A stretch of 64,000 bases of DNA from Auanema rhodensis (GCA_964057225.1 OZ059899.1:6448001-6512000), one strand, 5' to 3'; counted from the stretch's first letter, positions 39,401-53,476 are shown. The notes: generated by a model from the sequence alone, not told the origin. A program made the numbers and translations.

Positions 39401-42400
39401 TGTTCAAGTATACATATGTATGTTATGTATCTATATATGTGTTAGTTATAGTAGTGATATAGAGTTAAATGAATATGAAGTCATAAACTAAAGTACTAGC
39501 CTAATTACTTCCTTTCTTGAACTAAGCATTAAAATAATTTTTAAATTACAAGGACTTTTATCTTTTCATTTTTCAATTTTATTTATCGTATTTTTTCAGA
39601 ATCTGGTGCCTCGGCGGAAACCACTTCCAACGAAAGTGAACGCCTAATGGAGAGTGATGATGAAGGAGGTAACATCCAGATTGACGTGCCACCAAGAGCC
39701 CGAATGGGAAGAAGGTAGTTTTTCTTCTGAAATATCGGAAAAGACAGAAACGTTTCTTTGTTCATGTCCTATATAGTCAAAAACAAATTAATAAGGTAAA
39801 ATAAGGGGATTTTGAAGTAGAGACAAAGACAAAAGATGAGCTCAGAATAGTTGTGATCAACTATGTCTAGCTAGATTTTTGTTTACCGTTTGCCAAACAT
39901 ATTGATCAATGTGTATATTTCTGACTTTTTCGAAGTTTTTTTGTTATGTCCTTCGATTTATTCAAACTCATATCGATGCTTCATTCATCATATTAACTAT
40001 ATATTTATGTTTTTTTTTGAAAATAAGGAAAGAAAATAATTTTAATTCAAAAACAATATTCAAAAATTTGTTTTTTTTTCGCTAGGAATGAGCAAAGCAA
40101 TCAGTTTAGTAATGGGTTATGAGTTATGTAAAAGGAAAAGTTTTGTCATGTTGTAGTTGAATGAACAACTGACTAATATCCTCCTCATACTTCAAATATC
40201 TTTTAAAATCGCATTTTTCTATATAAATAGCCACTAAATATTTTTTCTAACGGCTTTGTAGTAGCCAGACGATCAAGTGTCAAAAGGTTTACTAACTCTT
40301 TATAAGATAGGTTGGCGCAAACAAACTCATAAAATATGGTATTATTACCAATAAAACTAGAGACCGCATATCTATTCCGTAATATCTTTACTAAAGAAAA
40401 ACCAGCTCAAGCTCAACCTTTAGCACGGAGCATTGAGCAGGGAAAAAAGGGAGTAAACCAACATTTAACCATTATTATTTAGAATTATAGGCTTGATAGT
40501 TAGTCATTTTCTAAATCTACTAGATATATATGAATATTGAAGAGGTCATTTTGACAATTTAATCCGTCTCATAGTGACTCGAAGATGAGAATAGCTGATC
40601 TTCGTATTCTGCATTGTCGTTGTTGCCAAAGCATTCATAGCGATTAGTAGCAGAAAAACCGTCATATTTGAAACAGAAGACTAGTTTAGCAGTGAATATA
40701 TGATATGTCAACGTCATGTAATGTATGTATATCATAATGCTTACTATCTATGCTAACGATTTTCATTGTTCTCTGAAAGCAGATGAAAGCTTTTCTCCAG
40801 TATTACTAAATGCCTTATCTGATTTATATACATATGCATACGAAATGAAGAGAGAGTAGATGAATTAGGTGATGGGGCTAGTATTTGAAGACAAGTAGAT
40901 CGTAAGTCTCCTGAAAATGATATTTTTAAGAGAATGTTCTATTCTTCCCATGCATATGATGTCTTAGATGATCGATGATGGATTATATAAAAGCCTCAAT
41001 GAAGCGTCAAATATGATTTATGTTGTAGCAAATCTCTACCGTTCATGCACTTAAATTTTGACCTCAAATCAAGAAAAATGTATATTCACATATATTTAAA
41101 TATATTTAACTATATAAATACAAAAACACATATATGTATATTACAAATAAAATAAGTGATTATCACATATAGTTCATCTAATTCTGTTTCAGGTTTACGT
41201 TAAATCCATTAATTTTTGCCAAGGAAGAACGAGAAGCTAGACGCCAATCATTGGCTCAGTTAAAACTCAGCTATTATCCCAAGCATATGAATCGTTAGTT
41301 TTTTAGCTTTAAAGGTTTTTTAATTATCTAACTGTTTAAGCAGATTCATATGACGCTGGGCTGGGATTTTGCGGTTGGCTTTTCATGTTTATTTCCTGGA
41401 TTCTCGTTCTTTTATCATTTCCAATATCTATTATGTTTTGTATTAAAGTAAGTCATTTATATAATTTATATTTACATATTTTTTTGTTTTTAAAGGTAGT
41501 ACAAGAATATGAAAGAGCTGTCATATTCCGATTGGGACGTTTGATTGGTGGTGGAGCTCGAGGTCCTGGAATTTTCTTCGTATTACCATGCATAGAATCA
41601 TATACTAAAGTAGATTTACGTACTGTATCTTTTAGCGTACCACCACAAGAGGTAATAAAGAAAAGAATTTTGAATATTTTCTTATAATATATTTTAGATT
41701 CTAACCAAAGATTCAGTGACAACTTCTGTAGATGCTGTTGTTTATTACCGAGTTAGTAATGCTACTGTGAGCGTAGCCAATGTTGAAAATGCTCATCATT
41801 CAACAAGGTATTATTCAAATCTTGATTTTGTTAATTTGCAACATTATCTGTAGATTATTGGCTCAAACTACGTTGAGGAACATGTTGGGTACGAGAAATC
41901 TTTCAGAAATTTTATCTGACAGAGATGCCTTGGCTTGTTCAATGCAGGTGATTATAAAAAAATATTAAAAAAATTGTTTTTATCTTAATATTCACGTAAA
42001 TTTACCCTTTACCTTTAGACACTGTTAGATGAAGCTACCGAAAGCTGGGGAATTAAAGTAGAACGTGTCGAAATGTAAGATTTTGTTGCAATTTTCAGAG
42101 TTGTATTACATCACTTTCATAGCTTGCATTCTAAAACAAATTATTTCGTTTCAGTAAAGACGTGCGTCTTCCTGTTCAGCTTCAAAGAGCTATGGCTGCA
42201 GAAGCAGAAGCCACTAGAGAAGCTCGAGCTAAGGTTAGTGAGAACAACGAAATGAGCAAATTGCTTAATTTAGTTCTACATTCTATACTTCTTAACAAAT
42301 ATTCTAGGTGATTGCTGCCGAAGGAGAACAGAAAGCGTCTCGTTCTCTTAGGGATGCAGCTAATGTGATTGCTTCATCACCAGCAGCACTTCAGCTTCGT

Positions 42401-42760
42401 TATCTTCAAACATTAAATAGTGTAGCGTAAGTTATCTTTAGACCAATTTACTTAAAAAGAAATATAAACTTGCGTTTTCGTAAATTTTGTATTAATATGA
42501 ATGCAACCGATTGAGAACAATATATAAAATTGAATAGGTTTATTACTTACGTCAACCATTACAAGTCAAAACATATTTTTTATTCATTCTAATTAACAGA
42601 AAAAAACTTCAAAAGCTTTACTATAACATTGATTCATATAAAATATATACAAATATTTATAAAACTTTTTATAAAACTTCTTATTTTCAGAGCTGAAAAG
42701 AATTCCACAATTATATTTCCCTTACCTATGGAACTGATGCGACACTTCATTGATACTTAG
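30449..42760 (+). CDS. Stomatin-family protein, long nematode form (STO-2/STO-5/MEC-2 group)
   Basis: Eleven exons: 30449-30536, 39600-39714, 41193-41293, 41344-41447, 41496-41651, 41698-41807, 41854-41947, 42019-42074, 42155-42233, 42308-42426 and 42691-42760; 363 residues. A ~100-residue acidic/basic cytosolic N-terminus leads to the membrane hairpin ([20 protein letters not shown], residues 108-127) with the conserved Pro128. The SPFH domain then starts [16 protein letters not shown] and runs through [49 protein letters not shown] and [20 protein letters not shown]. The oligomerisation/C-terminal block is [20 protein letters not shown]. Stomatins line the inner leaflet and modulate channels; in worms they act on DEG/ENaC channels and innexins. 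The protein differs from UNC-1 and fits STO-2/STO-5 best, but the exact orthologue is open. The first intron is 9.06 kb. Distal alternative first exons are possible. Confidence 0.92.
33295..33425 (+). repeat. Polypyrimidine tract
   Basis: About 130 bp rich in T and C, including a TCTCTCTCTC run near 33350. It is the opposite strand polarity to the GA tracts at 16-28 kb. Confidence 0.7.
34251..34277 (+). repeat. GAA trinucleotide repeat
   Basis: Eight near-perfect GAA units followed by an oligo-T run, inside the stomatin first intron. Confidence 0.9.
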
Positions 42761-43485
42761 ATTTTATGGAGATTCATTTCATTATTTTTCTTTCATACGT
42801 CATCAATGGAATCGACGAAAAACGGGTTGAAAACAATTCTTTTGATGCATATTATATCTTTACAAAATATTTTTCATCAAAAACTTTAACACAAAAAAGA
42901 ATCTGTGAAGTTGTCGTTAAGCGTTAGTCGACAAACTCAGAACTTTCTGCTTTTCGAATAGTATTCATGAATAAAAATGCTTTTGGTCTATCTTGCCAAG
43001 CTATTCATATTTATAAAGAACTTGATTTTGTCTGAGATTTTTAATTTTTGTAAAGCTGTTAATAGCATGCAAGCGGTGATTATCAGCTGCCAAATGGATA
43101 AATATATTTATCAATTTATTCTTTTTGTATATTTTGAAAAATGAACAATATAAAGACAATAATAATTATTATTATATTAGTTATCAATAATAGAACATAT
43201 TATTTTTTTAATTCAATTGGTTGAAATAACGGAATTTGATAAATTAACCCGAGTTAATAGTGGAGAATACACATGAAAATAATATTTTTGAACAAAAAAA
43301 AATTAATCTTAGTACAATGTTATCATTATATAAAACAGATAAGTTATTAACAATTTAGTTGGAATTTATTTGTTTACATCAAAAAAGAAAAAAAGAAAGA
43401 TTAAGAGTACATTTATATATATATATATATCAAGTTAATAGAAAAAAATTTAATTGAAATATTATTAATGAATAATTAAAGCATT
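42761..43485. other. Convergent 3' region
   Basis: Shared 3' flank of the stomatin gene (+) and the GPCR (-). AATAAA at 42970-42975 suits the former; TTTATT at 43365-43370, read on minus, suits the latter. A short TA run lies at 43412-43430. No gene seen. Confidence 0.6.
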
Positions 43486-45448
43486 TTAAGATGAATCTGA
43501 ACTTGGAGGGGGAAATAGAGGCTCCGATACAGTATTTTCTTGATCACGATCACGATCACGGTCAAGACGTAAAGATAAAAGAAATTGATTATTCTCATCA
43601 GTGTTTCCAGTTACTATCATACTTCGATTTCTAATTAAAGCTTTAGTATGTATTTCTCCATCTGGAGATTTATATCCATCGTTGAAAGAAGAAGCTTGAA
43701 ATGACACATTACGACGAACCTAAAATAGAATTCTATGAATTTCTCTTTTCCTTTGTCCAAAACCTTAATGGTGCTTGGTTCTGGCGTCAACTTAGCACGA
43801 CTAAGTGAAGGGCTGGGCTTATGAACTGACCGAATATCATTTTCACTTCGATGTGATGCATAAGCTGAAATATTTTTATTTTTTTATAATTTAGAAAATA
43901 TTGTGTTTAAACTTACAATTTGCATCACGTCGACCACATAAAGCTTTTGTAACATGTGATCTATTGAAAAGAATATAAATCCATGGATTTACACATGAAT
44001 TCAAATTTCCCAATGTCATCACGTACAGATAAAAACTAGGAGCTAAAATAAGAGTTTTTTGATACAAATTTATTTATTTTCATAACAAAAACTAAAAACT
44101 TACTAAGCAGGGACGGCCACAAAGCAAGCATTACATTTACAACACAAAATGGCATCCAAAGGAAAAAATTACAAACTATGATTGTCATAGTCAGACGAAC
44201 TTAAATTTTTTTATAATTAGCTTTATTATAATATTTTTTTTCTAGTTATTCATACCTGTTTGAACCCTCTTGCGATCAAATTCATATGTCTGTCGTCGAA
44301 AGCCGTACGATTTTTTACGCAAATTCTCTATATAATCCTGAGTTACATCTCTAAAAAAACATTTATTTAGTTTAAACAAATATTTGGATAAAAAGCTTAC
44401 CCTTTTACAGGTTCTTTTTCTTCCATTGCAACTTTTGGAGCACGAGTACCTGACATCCAAACGGCTTTACACACCCGATAGTAGAAATATCCTAAAATTC
44501 ACATTGAACAGTTCCATTTTTTGAAATAAAACTAATGAAAAACCTGCAAAAATTGAAGGTAATAGCCATGCAATAGTGTTAAATACAATCACATAAATAT
44601 TTTTAATAATATTTTTTTCATGACCATATATAGTAGCACATTCTTCAATTTGATGTTCATTTCGTTGTCGTGTTCTATAATATTTAATTCATTTTACAAT
44701 TATTTTTTGTAAAAATATATTATTTATTTTTATGTTTATTTGTTTGTTTATATATTTGTTTTATTTTATTTATTTTATAAAATACTACAAACCTTTTTTC
44801 CCATATTATTAACTGTGGAATTGAGCAGATTATGGAGAGTATCCAGGCAATTGCAGCCAGGTAATTTGGTCTACGATAACGTGAAGCTCGGAAATTTGCC
44901 AATGGTCGACAAATTGCCTTAATCCGGATAGTTAAATTAATTTTTATATTTTTTATCTCAACATACCTGATAACGATCAGCGCTGATCGCAACCAATAGA
45001 AATGGACTTGCATAGTGAGGAAGCATTTGGCAATATCTCATAGCTTTACACATCCAATCTGAGCCATTGAATTGTGGATATGTTAGCTATAAATAAATAA
45101 TTTTATTGAATTTACAGATATTTTTGTTCAGATAAACCATCGTTAGTATTTCTGTTCCTAGAGAAAGAAGAGCGAACAACAGGTCTGCTACACACGTATG
45201 TATTAACAACAGCTGAAAATATATTTAGTAAGTTTTGAATAGAAAAAAATGTTTATTTGGTTAATGAACTGCCATAAAAATATTTTCTTAATCAAAAATG
45301 AAACAAAACTAACTTGAACTGGAGAAATACGTCGTCTACTGACATAATTTCCACGTAAAATGACAAAAAGTAAGAAAAGATTGCCCAATATGGCTAATGT
45401 CATTACAATAAATTGATGTAAAACCACAAAAAAAATATGTGATTGCAT
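43486..45448 (-). CDS. Rhodopsin-family neuropeptide GPCR (vasopressin/oxytocin-receptor-like)
   Basis: Eleven exons on minus: 45448-45314, 45212-45138, 45086-44967, 44917-44793, 44674-44544, 44491-44401, 44350-44256, 44199-44104, 44042-43917, 43864-43764 and 43719-43486; 442 residues. TM1 (FIVMTLAILGNLFLLFVIL) begins at residue ~13. TM2 carries HTCVADLLFALLSLG. Extracellular loop 1 has FNGSDWMC and TM3 ends in ADRYQAICRPL. The second loop Cys is in EECATIYG. TM6 is VCNFFLWMPFC and TM7 reads NLNSCVNPWIYILF. FNGSDWMC, ADRY-x-A-x-C-x-PL and NPWIY point to the vasopressin/oxytocin (nematocin) branch, with GnRH/CCAP-type receptors as the alternative. It is a plasma-membrane G-protein-coupled receptor; the ligand is inferred only. 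The tail contains a DRDRDRDQ repeat. The extracellular N-terminus is only ~10 residues, so an upstream exon may be missing: the frame is open back to an acceptor at ~45472. Confidence 0.85.
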
Positions 45449-47426
45449 GTTTTTGTGCTGAAATGGATACTGAAGTGATATAAAAACTTCAGGTAACTAT
45501 CTGAAAAAAGAAGAAATATTATTGATGATTATACTTTGTACAAGTTACAATTAATGCTTAAAAAATGCGAAAAACAAGAAATCTGCAGAAATATTTGTAA
45601 GAAAAAATAACAAAGATCCAATACATATACTATAACTTTATTCAGAAAAAGAAGCATTAGTATTGTCGTTCTTCAACCATCAATTAGTTATTTTTATAGT
45701 GAAAACATCTGCTTTTCGTTTTGGTCAATTCTATGAGGGGTAGGTATATTTCTAGTTTAATTATTTTATTTATTATAATTTAATCTTAAAAAATAAACAA
45801 ATTTAAACTATGTTAGGCTGTTATATCTTGATAAGTTCTTTGAATCATATTATTATTTTAGAATTGAGGTTCTTTATGTACAAAGAAAGAAGTTGGATGA
45901 ATAAATGGATATGATATTGAAATATGAAAAATTATCTGAAAACAGAAGATGAATGTCATGAAAAATATTCCAAAATAGGAGAAGATTCATGAAGATATTT
46001 ATAGTATCATGAAATAGGTGTTGACCCGTCATCCAGGCTGAATGGTGGCTATGATGCAACTTTAATGGTGAGGATGAGCTCTGAATGAAAATGTGGAAAT
46101 TTCATATTCATAAGGAATTGAGAAACCGACGATTGTCATCTCACTACAAGTCAAAAGATAAGATTCATGGAAAGATTCATAGATTCATAATGTAGTCTTA
46201 CACTTGACCTACGTTTAAAGTAGCAAATTCTTCATGCTATAGATGAAGTACAATCAGCAACAAGCTCAATAACAACCAGGATAATTAATGATAAGCGATT
46301 TATAACACAGCAGTTGGACAACAAGATATGAAGAAATGTAAAAATTAATTGGGAAAGCAAATTTGATGAGTAAAAGTATTACAATATTTCTTCAAAATAT
46401 ATGTTTAAACTACATAAAATAATTAGAAAAATATATCAAATAGTATACGATATAGTAAATTATGATTTTTTTATTTAAACTGATAAAGTCATCATGCTTA
46501 CATCTTTGACCAAATGAAATATCTAGTTGATGAATGAATGACAGTTGCCGCATACTTTAATCTTTAAACCTAATAATCGGATATTTGATAAAAGTGTTAT
46601 GCGGATATTAGAAACTAAAATGAGAATTGAAACACTTTTTGTTGATTTCTTATGATCATCAAAGCATTCAAAAGATGAAATATCTTTAAGGATTGTTATC
46701 CTCTACATGAACTTCATGTATTGACATCAAACGTCTTCAAAGAAGTTAAGCTTGTTAGTCTCAAGAATCAAAATCTCTTTATCTTCTCTCCTACGTAGAT
46801 ACAAGAGAAATAAAATATTTTGTAAAAGGCACAGATGAAAAACATACATCACGTAAAATGAAGTAGAGCTAGTCAAGTTACTATCAGAAAAGTTTATGTA
46901 AGGAAGGTCAGAGAGTACAAATGAATTTTTTAATGTTTGCTCATAAATTATAAATAGAACTTGGTCATTTATTTCAGTATATAGATCGTATTGTCCTTAT
47001 ATAACATCTAATCAGGATTTTACTCATTGACTCTCATCATCAACATTTTGAAAATGCATATCATTACGATTCGATATAATTAACGCAATATTTAAAATGT
47101 AAGAAAAATCAATTTTATTCTTTGAAGATCAAAGAAATTGAGTTATAAAATCTAAATATTCAGAAAATTTAAACATCTTCTTTCAATAAAGATCATAAAC
47201 TAGACAAGGTCAGTTATGCATCTATAAAAATACTTTTGAATAGAAAAAGTTGATAGAAATGAATAAATTTGAGTAAATAGCTCAATATAATTTTGTTATA
47301 ATGCTCTTTCATATGACAATATTAGCTATAACATTGAAGAATTAGAATTAAAAATTAGTATTGTCTAAGTCTTTCTCATCTTTTTCTCAAGTTTATTTTT
47401 AATTTGTGTTCTTTTAAACTTCTTTT

Positions 47427-48022
47427 TTAATTTTTTTGACATATAATGGAAGAACAGCTATTCCTAACAGCAACACAATAATGCCACAGGAGAGAAAATA
47501 ATAATAATAGAGAATGAAATATATAAAGAGGAAGAGGTATGAGAGAGAATGATTCTGAATAGTAGGGAATGAGAGAGAGAAGATCAGAGAAAAAAACACA
47601 GATATAGAGATGAAGATATCTGAAAACTCTTTCAGAATGGTGGAAAGAAAACTCAAAAAGAAGAAAAATCTCTAATGATGGCAAAACTTGTGTGAATGCG
47701 ATAGGCGGATCCTTCTTCATGATACCAATTACTCACCCTCAGGCTATTTCATTTTTACCCTGGTATCTAGAGTACCAACTCATCAAAATTTGCCAAAGGT
47801 ATCTGATGGATATGATTGAGAGAAGTTCATAAAATATTTTAAAAATATGAGAGAAAATGAAGAGAGAAATTTGAAATCTGAGAGTATGATTGACATTGTG
47901 GCCAGGACGTAAAAATTGTTTTTTATGATAACTCTTAAAGAAAATAAAACTTACCTTCTACCAAAAGTATACAAAACGAACAGAATTAGGATATCAATCA
48001 AATAAGATTTTAAAAAATTCAT
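47427..48022 (-). other. Weak candidate two-exon gene with signal-like peptide
   Basis: On minus, 48022-47955 reads MNFLKSYLIDILILFVLY then TFGR and stops at a strong donor (AG/GTAAGT), leaving two bases. An acceptor TTTTCAG before 47619 is in phase, and the frame stays open to TAA at 47427, giving 86 residues. The first exon looks like a secretory leader. The second is the complement of a polypurine tract (Ser/Leu/Phe/Tyr-rich), so it may be spurious. The first exon could instead serve an unseen upstream exon chain of the GPCR. Confidence 0.2.
47485..47620 (+). repeat. Polypurine tract
   Basis: About 135 bp of AGAG/AATA-rich sequence on plus. It overlaps the weak candidate gene above. Confidence 0.7.
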
Positions 48023-49478
48023 GGAAAGCGGCAAAAAAGGTAAAAATAGTATGAGATGAAAAAATAAGGCTGAATCAAAAAATAGAGATGAAATCGAACA
48101 TAACATTTTGATTTGTGTTGTACAATTTTAGAAACAACATGTAACTATATGAAAAAAACGAATTTATTGCTTTAACATTGGCAAAAAATTGAATTAAAAT
48201 GAATATTGAAGTTGAAGCTTTATTAAAATAAGCCATATATGATAATACTAAAAATGAAGAAAATCTTAGTTTAGTATGAAATTGATAACAACAAAAATAA
48301 TAAAAAAACTTTTCTTTAAACTATTACAATAGTTTAGAGATCAGATATATGAATGAAGTAGTATGTTTGCTGCTGTATGAATCAAACAGCTTTTAGTTTT
48401 TTTTTTCTAAGAAAAAAAGAAGATGAATAAAATAAAATATGAAGTATAATCAAACAATGATTTAACGATTTGTGGAAGAATTTTTTTGTGTGTGATGGAA
48501 CAAAAAAAATGAAAAAGAATTTCATTTAAACAATTAACGTAAACAAGTTATCTCTTTATTTATCCATTATGAAAAAAAACAAGTCTACTCTTATTTGGAT
48601 GAACATACTTATATATTATATATATATATATCTTTATATATCTTTATGTATATATATAAGTTTAACTACTATAAATTATATAAATATATTTAAATAATTA
48701 TATTAAAATATATGTATGTAAGAATATAAGAATATAATAATCTTATATATTTATATATCTATATGTATAGTTATTTAAATATTAAATATTAAATATAGCT
48801 AATATAAGAAATGTATTGAAATATTTATCTTCTATCTCGTTTAGCCTTTCATACTATGCTACTTTTGAAACTCTTTTTAACTTTTTTATTAGAGCTTTAA
48901 ATGAATTTGAACGATAGAAGAAAGTGTCTAAACTCAATTGATGTTCGGTGCAAGATGTTTTATTCAATTTATATATTTTTATAAGAATAAATATTATAAA
49001 TTTTTGTGAAAATACTATGTATATTCTGATAGTATAGTGTTCGTTGTGCAAGATGATATCCTGTTAGTTATGTCAGCCAATTACTTAAATATAATCTCAA
49101 ATTTCGTCAATAATAATATTGAATAAAACTTATTAAGATACAATCTTTTTAATTGATATTCGTTAAAATTAGAGAACCTGAATTTAAAAAAAAAATTAAA
49201 ATGGCAAGATGGAATCTCAAATCTCGAACGAGTTAGTTACAATATCATTTACAGAAGAAAGGATACGAAACTGATCTCAACTTTTTCGTTTTAACTTTAA
49301 AAGTAAAAACAATTAACTTTTTTTAAATATAATATAAACAAAAGTAAGTATTATGTATATACATATATTATAAATAGAAAAAAATAATACGCAACACCAC
49401 AAGGAAAATTTGTATGAGATAAGTAATATTATATAATTATTAATAAATATATTAGTATATATATATATATATATATAT

Positions 49479-49548
49479 AAAGTTTTTCTTGAGTCTTATA
49501 AATATATATATATATATATATATATTTATAAGACTCAAGAAAAACTTT
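49479..49548. repeat. 70-bp perfect palindrome (hairpin)
   Basis: The left arm AAAGTTTTTCTTGAGTCTTA continues through a TA tract and is mirrored exactly by TAAGACTCAAGAAAAACTTT. The centre lies between 49513 and 49514. The 22-25 outer bases of each arm are unique sequence; the middle is alternating TA. A further TA array lies immediately to the left (49455-49478). Pairing breaks at 49478/49549. Confidence 0.93.
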
Positions 49549-51681
49549 TCTAAAATTTACTTTAAAATAGGAAAGAGTAAACTCGGAAAAGTGAACTTAC
49601 AAATCATGGTTTATTGAGTGAGTGCTTGTATTAAACTATATGATGTTGTCTTTGTCAAGATAATATCGTAAAGAGAATTCTTAGAATTTTTTTGAAATTT
49701 TTGAAGAAAAAACATGTAGAATCGTAGAAGGGTATCAAAAGGACGTGAATGAGTAGTGAATCGAAAAACAAAAGAACTTAGCATTCAATGTGCAACGAAA
49801 TGCTTCCCCCTCGTAATCTTCTATTTCCATGTATAAGTATGTATCTTTGAAAGCATCAAAAGAAGAAGTTCGATATGAAATGTTTAATTTCAGTTAATTC
49901 TCAAAAAAATTTGTTTGTAATTGCACATGTTTCTATGTAAAATCAAATATAAACTATTACATATTGGAAAAGAAGTTCCATTAAAATTGATGGTGAGGTT
50001 GAGCAATTTCAAGTAGGGCTTACAAAGTATTTCTTTGCTCCATTGTATTTCAGAGAAGTTGAGTACATAATGCATATATTTTTTATGCATTTTGTACTTT
50101 TTAATGACTAATAATTAAATTAATATAATGAATAACGAATGAATTGTTGATATTGAAAATGAGATATTGAAAAGAATGTTCACACTATGTACATACATAT
50201 GTATATATAAATATATTTATATATATATAATACATCATTATACATATGCTTTTCTCATCTATTTTTATGTTTTTTTAAGAAATATTTGCTATTTACGAAG
50301 GAAAATTGGCTTTACTCAATAGCAGAAGAGTTCGCTTAACTCTCGGCACAGAATCTACGCATTCATGATTCTAATACATGTAATGTACGAAAGAAAGTAA
50401 AACAGTGTGAAATTTTATGAATGAATACACATATACATAGACATGTTTATCTATTCTTAGAAAAAAATGAAAATAAAATGAGGTAAGATCATTTCTTAGC
50501 ATTCGTTGCGTTCTCGTCCTCATCTTTGAACTGACTCGTCTTACTTAAGGTCAATGACTAATTACAGATCTAAAACCCATATTTGGCTTTTCAGATGAAT
50601 GGTTACATTGCTTAACTTCGTATATAAACAAGAATTTGTTTTAAATTATTAAGATTATGAATTATATTGTTTAAATAATGAACTTTAAACATTATAGGTT
50701 AAATCTTTTTTCAGAAATGTTTATAGGTTATGGAAAGCAGCTCATTATCAATCACAAAACAATGCTCAGTTGAATAGTACTTATTCAACTCATATACTCA
50801 CTCAGATTCTGCTGGTAAAATAAAGTTTTCTTAAATCATTGAAAGAAATTCAACAAGTTTTGAGAATAAAATGAAATCGCTAAAAATGAATTTTGAATAA
50901 ATAATGAATCTTTCATCTATTAGGATTCTATATATATTAATAACCTGCCTAAGGCCATTTATACATGGATAACTATTTGTCTAATTTACAGATTATTGCT
51001 TTGAAATCAGGTCGAAGTTTATTAAAAATTGAATGGAGTAACAATGATGAAGTTTATAATTATCATCACGGACGAGTCTCCGTCTAAATCATCGTCATCC
51101 ATTTCAGAATTTCATTTCCCAGTTCTTCCCCGAAAAATGAGGGCGTCGGGTATGATAGAAATGAAATACTGACAACCTATTATCCTAACTAAATCGAACT
51201 AGAATCTTGGCAACAAAAAAAACTTTTTTAAATTTGTAAAATGAAGCAGTTGAAAATACATTCTCTGAAAGAAAAAAAGGAAGAGTTCGAAATTCGTATT
51301 GAATTACAGCTTTGTATAAGATGTAGTCATTCAAGTACTCTTACTTGTTTTATTAGAAATATTGTGCATACTGTTATAAATATATTCATATTGAAGAGTT
51401 TTTAGCAGAAAGTTTCAGAACATAAAATTTAAAAAGCAAGATACATTTTGAGAATTCTAGGAAAATTTCCATTCCGATTAAAACTTCATAGTGTTTGCAG
51501 ATGACGCAATATATGAAGTTCAAGCACACATCTTCATAGCATCGAAAAAACATTCAAAAAAAGTTTCAGAGATATTGAAATCTCTATCAATTGTTTAAAA
51601 GTTATCTATTAAAGATAGCTAGCTAAGTAATTATAATGATTCGAATATTGAAGTGAAATGAAAAATGGTTAATAGAAAATT

Positions 51682-51769
51682 TGATGATGAGGATGATGAT
51701 CATGATGATGATGAGAATGATGATGAAAATGATGATGATGATGATGATGATGAGGATGATGATGATGAA
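51682..51769 (+). repeat. GAT trinucleotide microsatellite
   Basis: About 88 bp of imperfect GAT repeats. Its complement gives a meaningless poly-Ile frame. Confidence 0.9.
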
Positions 51770-53476
51770 GTCTATGCTGCTGTTGCTACTATTAGTGGTG
51801 GTCGTGATGATGATGTATAATATATGTATTTGATAATAAACTAAGAAAGCAGCACAAGTTTGAAAGTGAAACAAAGGATTGAGAAGCAAAAAAAAATGAA
51901 AGATGAGAACTCGTGTAAAGATTTTTTAGCCCAACTTAGAGATCTTGTAAGTATGTACGGCAAATTTTTTTAAAAATAGAAACTTCAAGAATAGATGAAG
52001 TAATATGAAGTGGAAAGAATCAGCAAGTGAACAAGGATGTGTATATGCACGAAATAGTGTATAAAAGATATAAAGCTTCAAATTTCTTTCTTGTCTTTCA
52101 TACATTCTGAGTAATTACAAAGTTTTAGATTTAGCTTGTTTATTACTTAAAATTAAGAAATATTATATATAATAACAACCATATTCTAATAGTCACAATT
52201 ATTGATGATATAATATAATAATTGATTTCTTTTGCATTATAACAAATTTTGATTTACTTTCTAAACTTATTCAACGTTTAATATTTGCTAAAACTTTGTA
52301 AGCATAATCAAAAATGTTGATAAACATAAATAACTAAAAATTGAAATTTATTTGAAGACGTACAAGAAGAATAAAGTTTCAAAGAATGGAAAACAAGCAG
52401 AATTTAATATTGGAAAGTCGATTCAAACTAACATATCTTAAGTGATTAAAAACATAAATAATTATAGAAATGATTGATTATTCAGAATAGAAAAAAGATT
52501 CAAAGTTATATTTTTCAAAATTTTTTAGGATTACAAAGTAAAAAATTGGCGTGAGCTTGAAGATTAAGAATGGAGAGAGGAAGCACAAGCGCACAAATTT
52601 GTTAGTTTTCTGGAGTGTTCAGAAGATGCACAGATATTTTAGAACAAATATAAAAAAAAACTTAAAGCAAATTGTATTTATTAGTTTGCAGATAAACTTT
52701 TCTACTATGCATAATATATATTCTTGATAAATTTCGATGAAAGTGATAAGGATGAAAGATGATGTATAGCTTGTTTTGGCTTTTTTTTAGCTTTTCATCA
52801 CTAAATGTATACATGCATATGTAATATCTTGCTCTTTTTTTCAACTTGTTGATATAATCTGAATTTGATGAATGGAGTATAGTTGTAAATATAAAAAACA
52901 GATTGTTCATAAACTGCTTGGGAATTTATGCATATACACATTTTCAGATTTTCAGATTTAGCAAAAAATTGATAAAAGTATAAATAACGTCATAACAGAT
53001 TAAAGATTTCTAGATATCAGATCAAGAATATTTAAGAATATTCAAGTAAATTTCTACTTTTTTCATTTTTTCCCAAAACATAAGCAAGATTTCTGTACTA
53101 TTACTTAAAGCAAAAAAGGGTATGTTATAATATAACATGAACTCTGATCAGTTGATAAGAAATATATTTCACATTTAGACTTGTAAGTATAACATACATA
53201 TATACAATATATATATTAAATCTTAAAAAATACAACTTTCGTAAATCCGCACATATCGTATATGTACATAGTAGCTATAACACAACTATTAATTATTTTT
53301 ATTTTTAAAAAACTCAAAGAATTCACTTTATTTTATTTAAACAAATAATGTGAACATTATAAATTAAAATCAACTAAAGGAAGAAAGATCTCTTTTACAA
53401 TTTTTCAAAATTACTCTCACAATAATCTTATGTTATAGAATTATCTTGGTTTTTATTATTCAATTTATATATTTTA

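Larger units (their letters stand above)
30537..39599 (+). other. 9-kb first intron of the stomatin gene
   Basis: It starts GTCAGTG and ends TTTTTTCAG, joining ATA-G to AA-TCT in phase. It contains pyrimidine-rich tracts (33295-33425, 34680-34740, 35640-35840, 37010-37060), a GAA repeat (34251-34277), ATAC/TATA-rich sequence (36361-36560) and GC-richer patches at 32200-32290 and 38240-38600 that may be enhancers or internal promoters. Open frames of 60-130 codons here are low-complexity and not believed. Confidence 0.65.

Noticed and set aside
51623-51889. Poly-Ile open frame on minus
   Set aside because: Complement of a GAT microsatellite.
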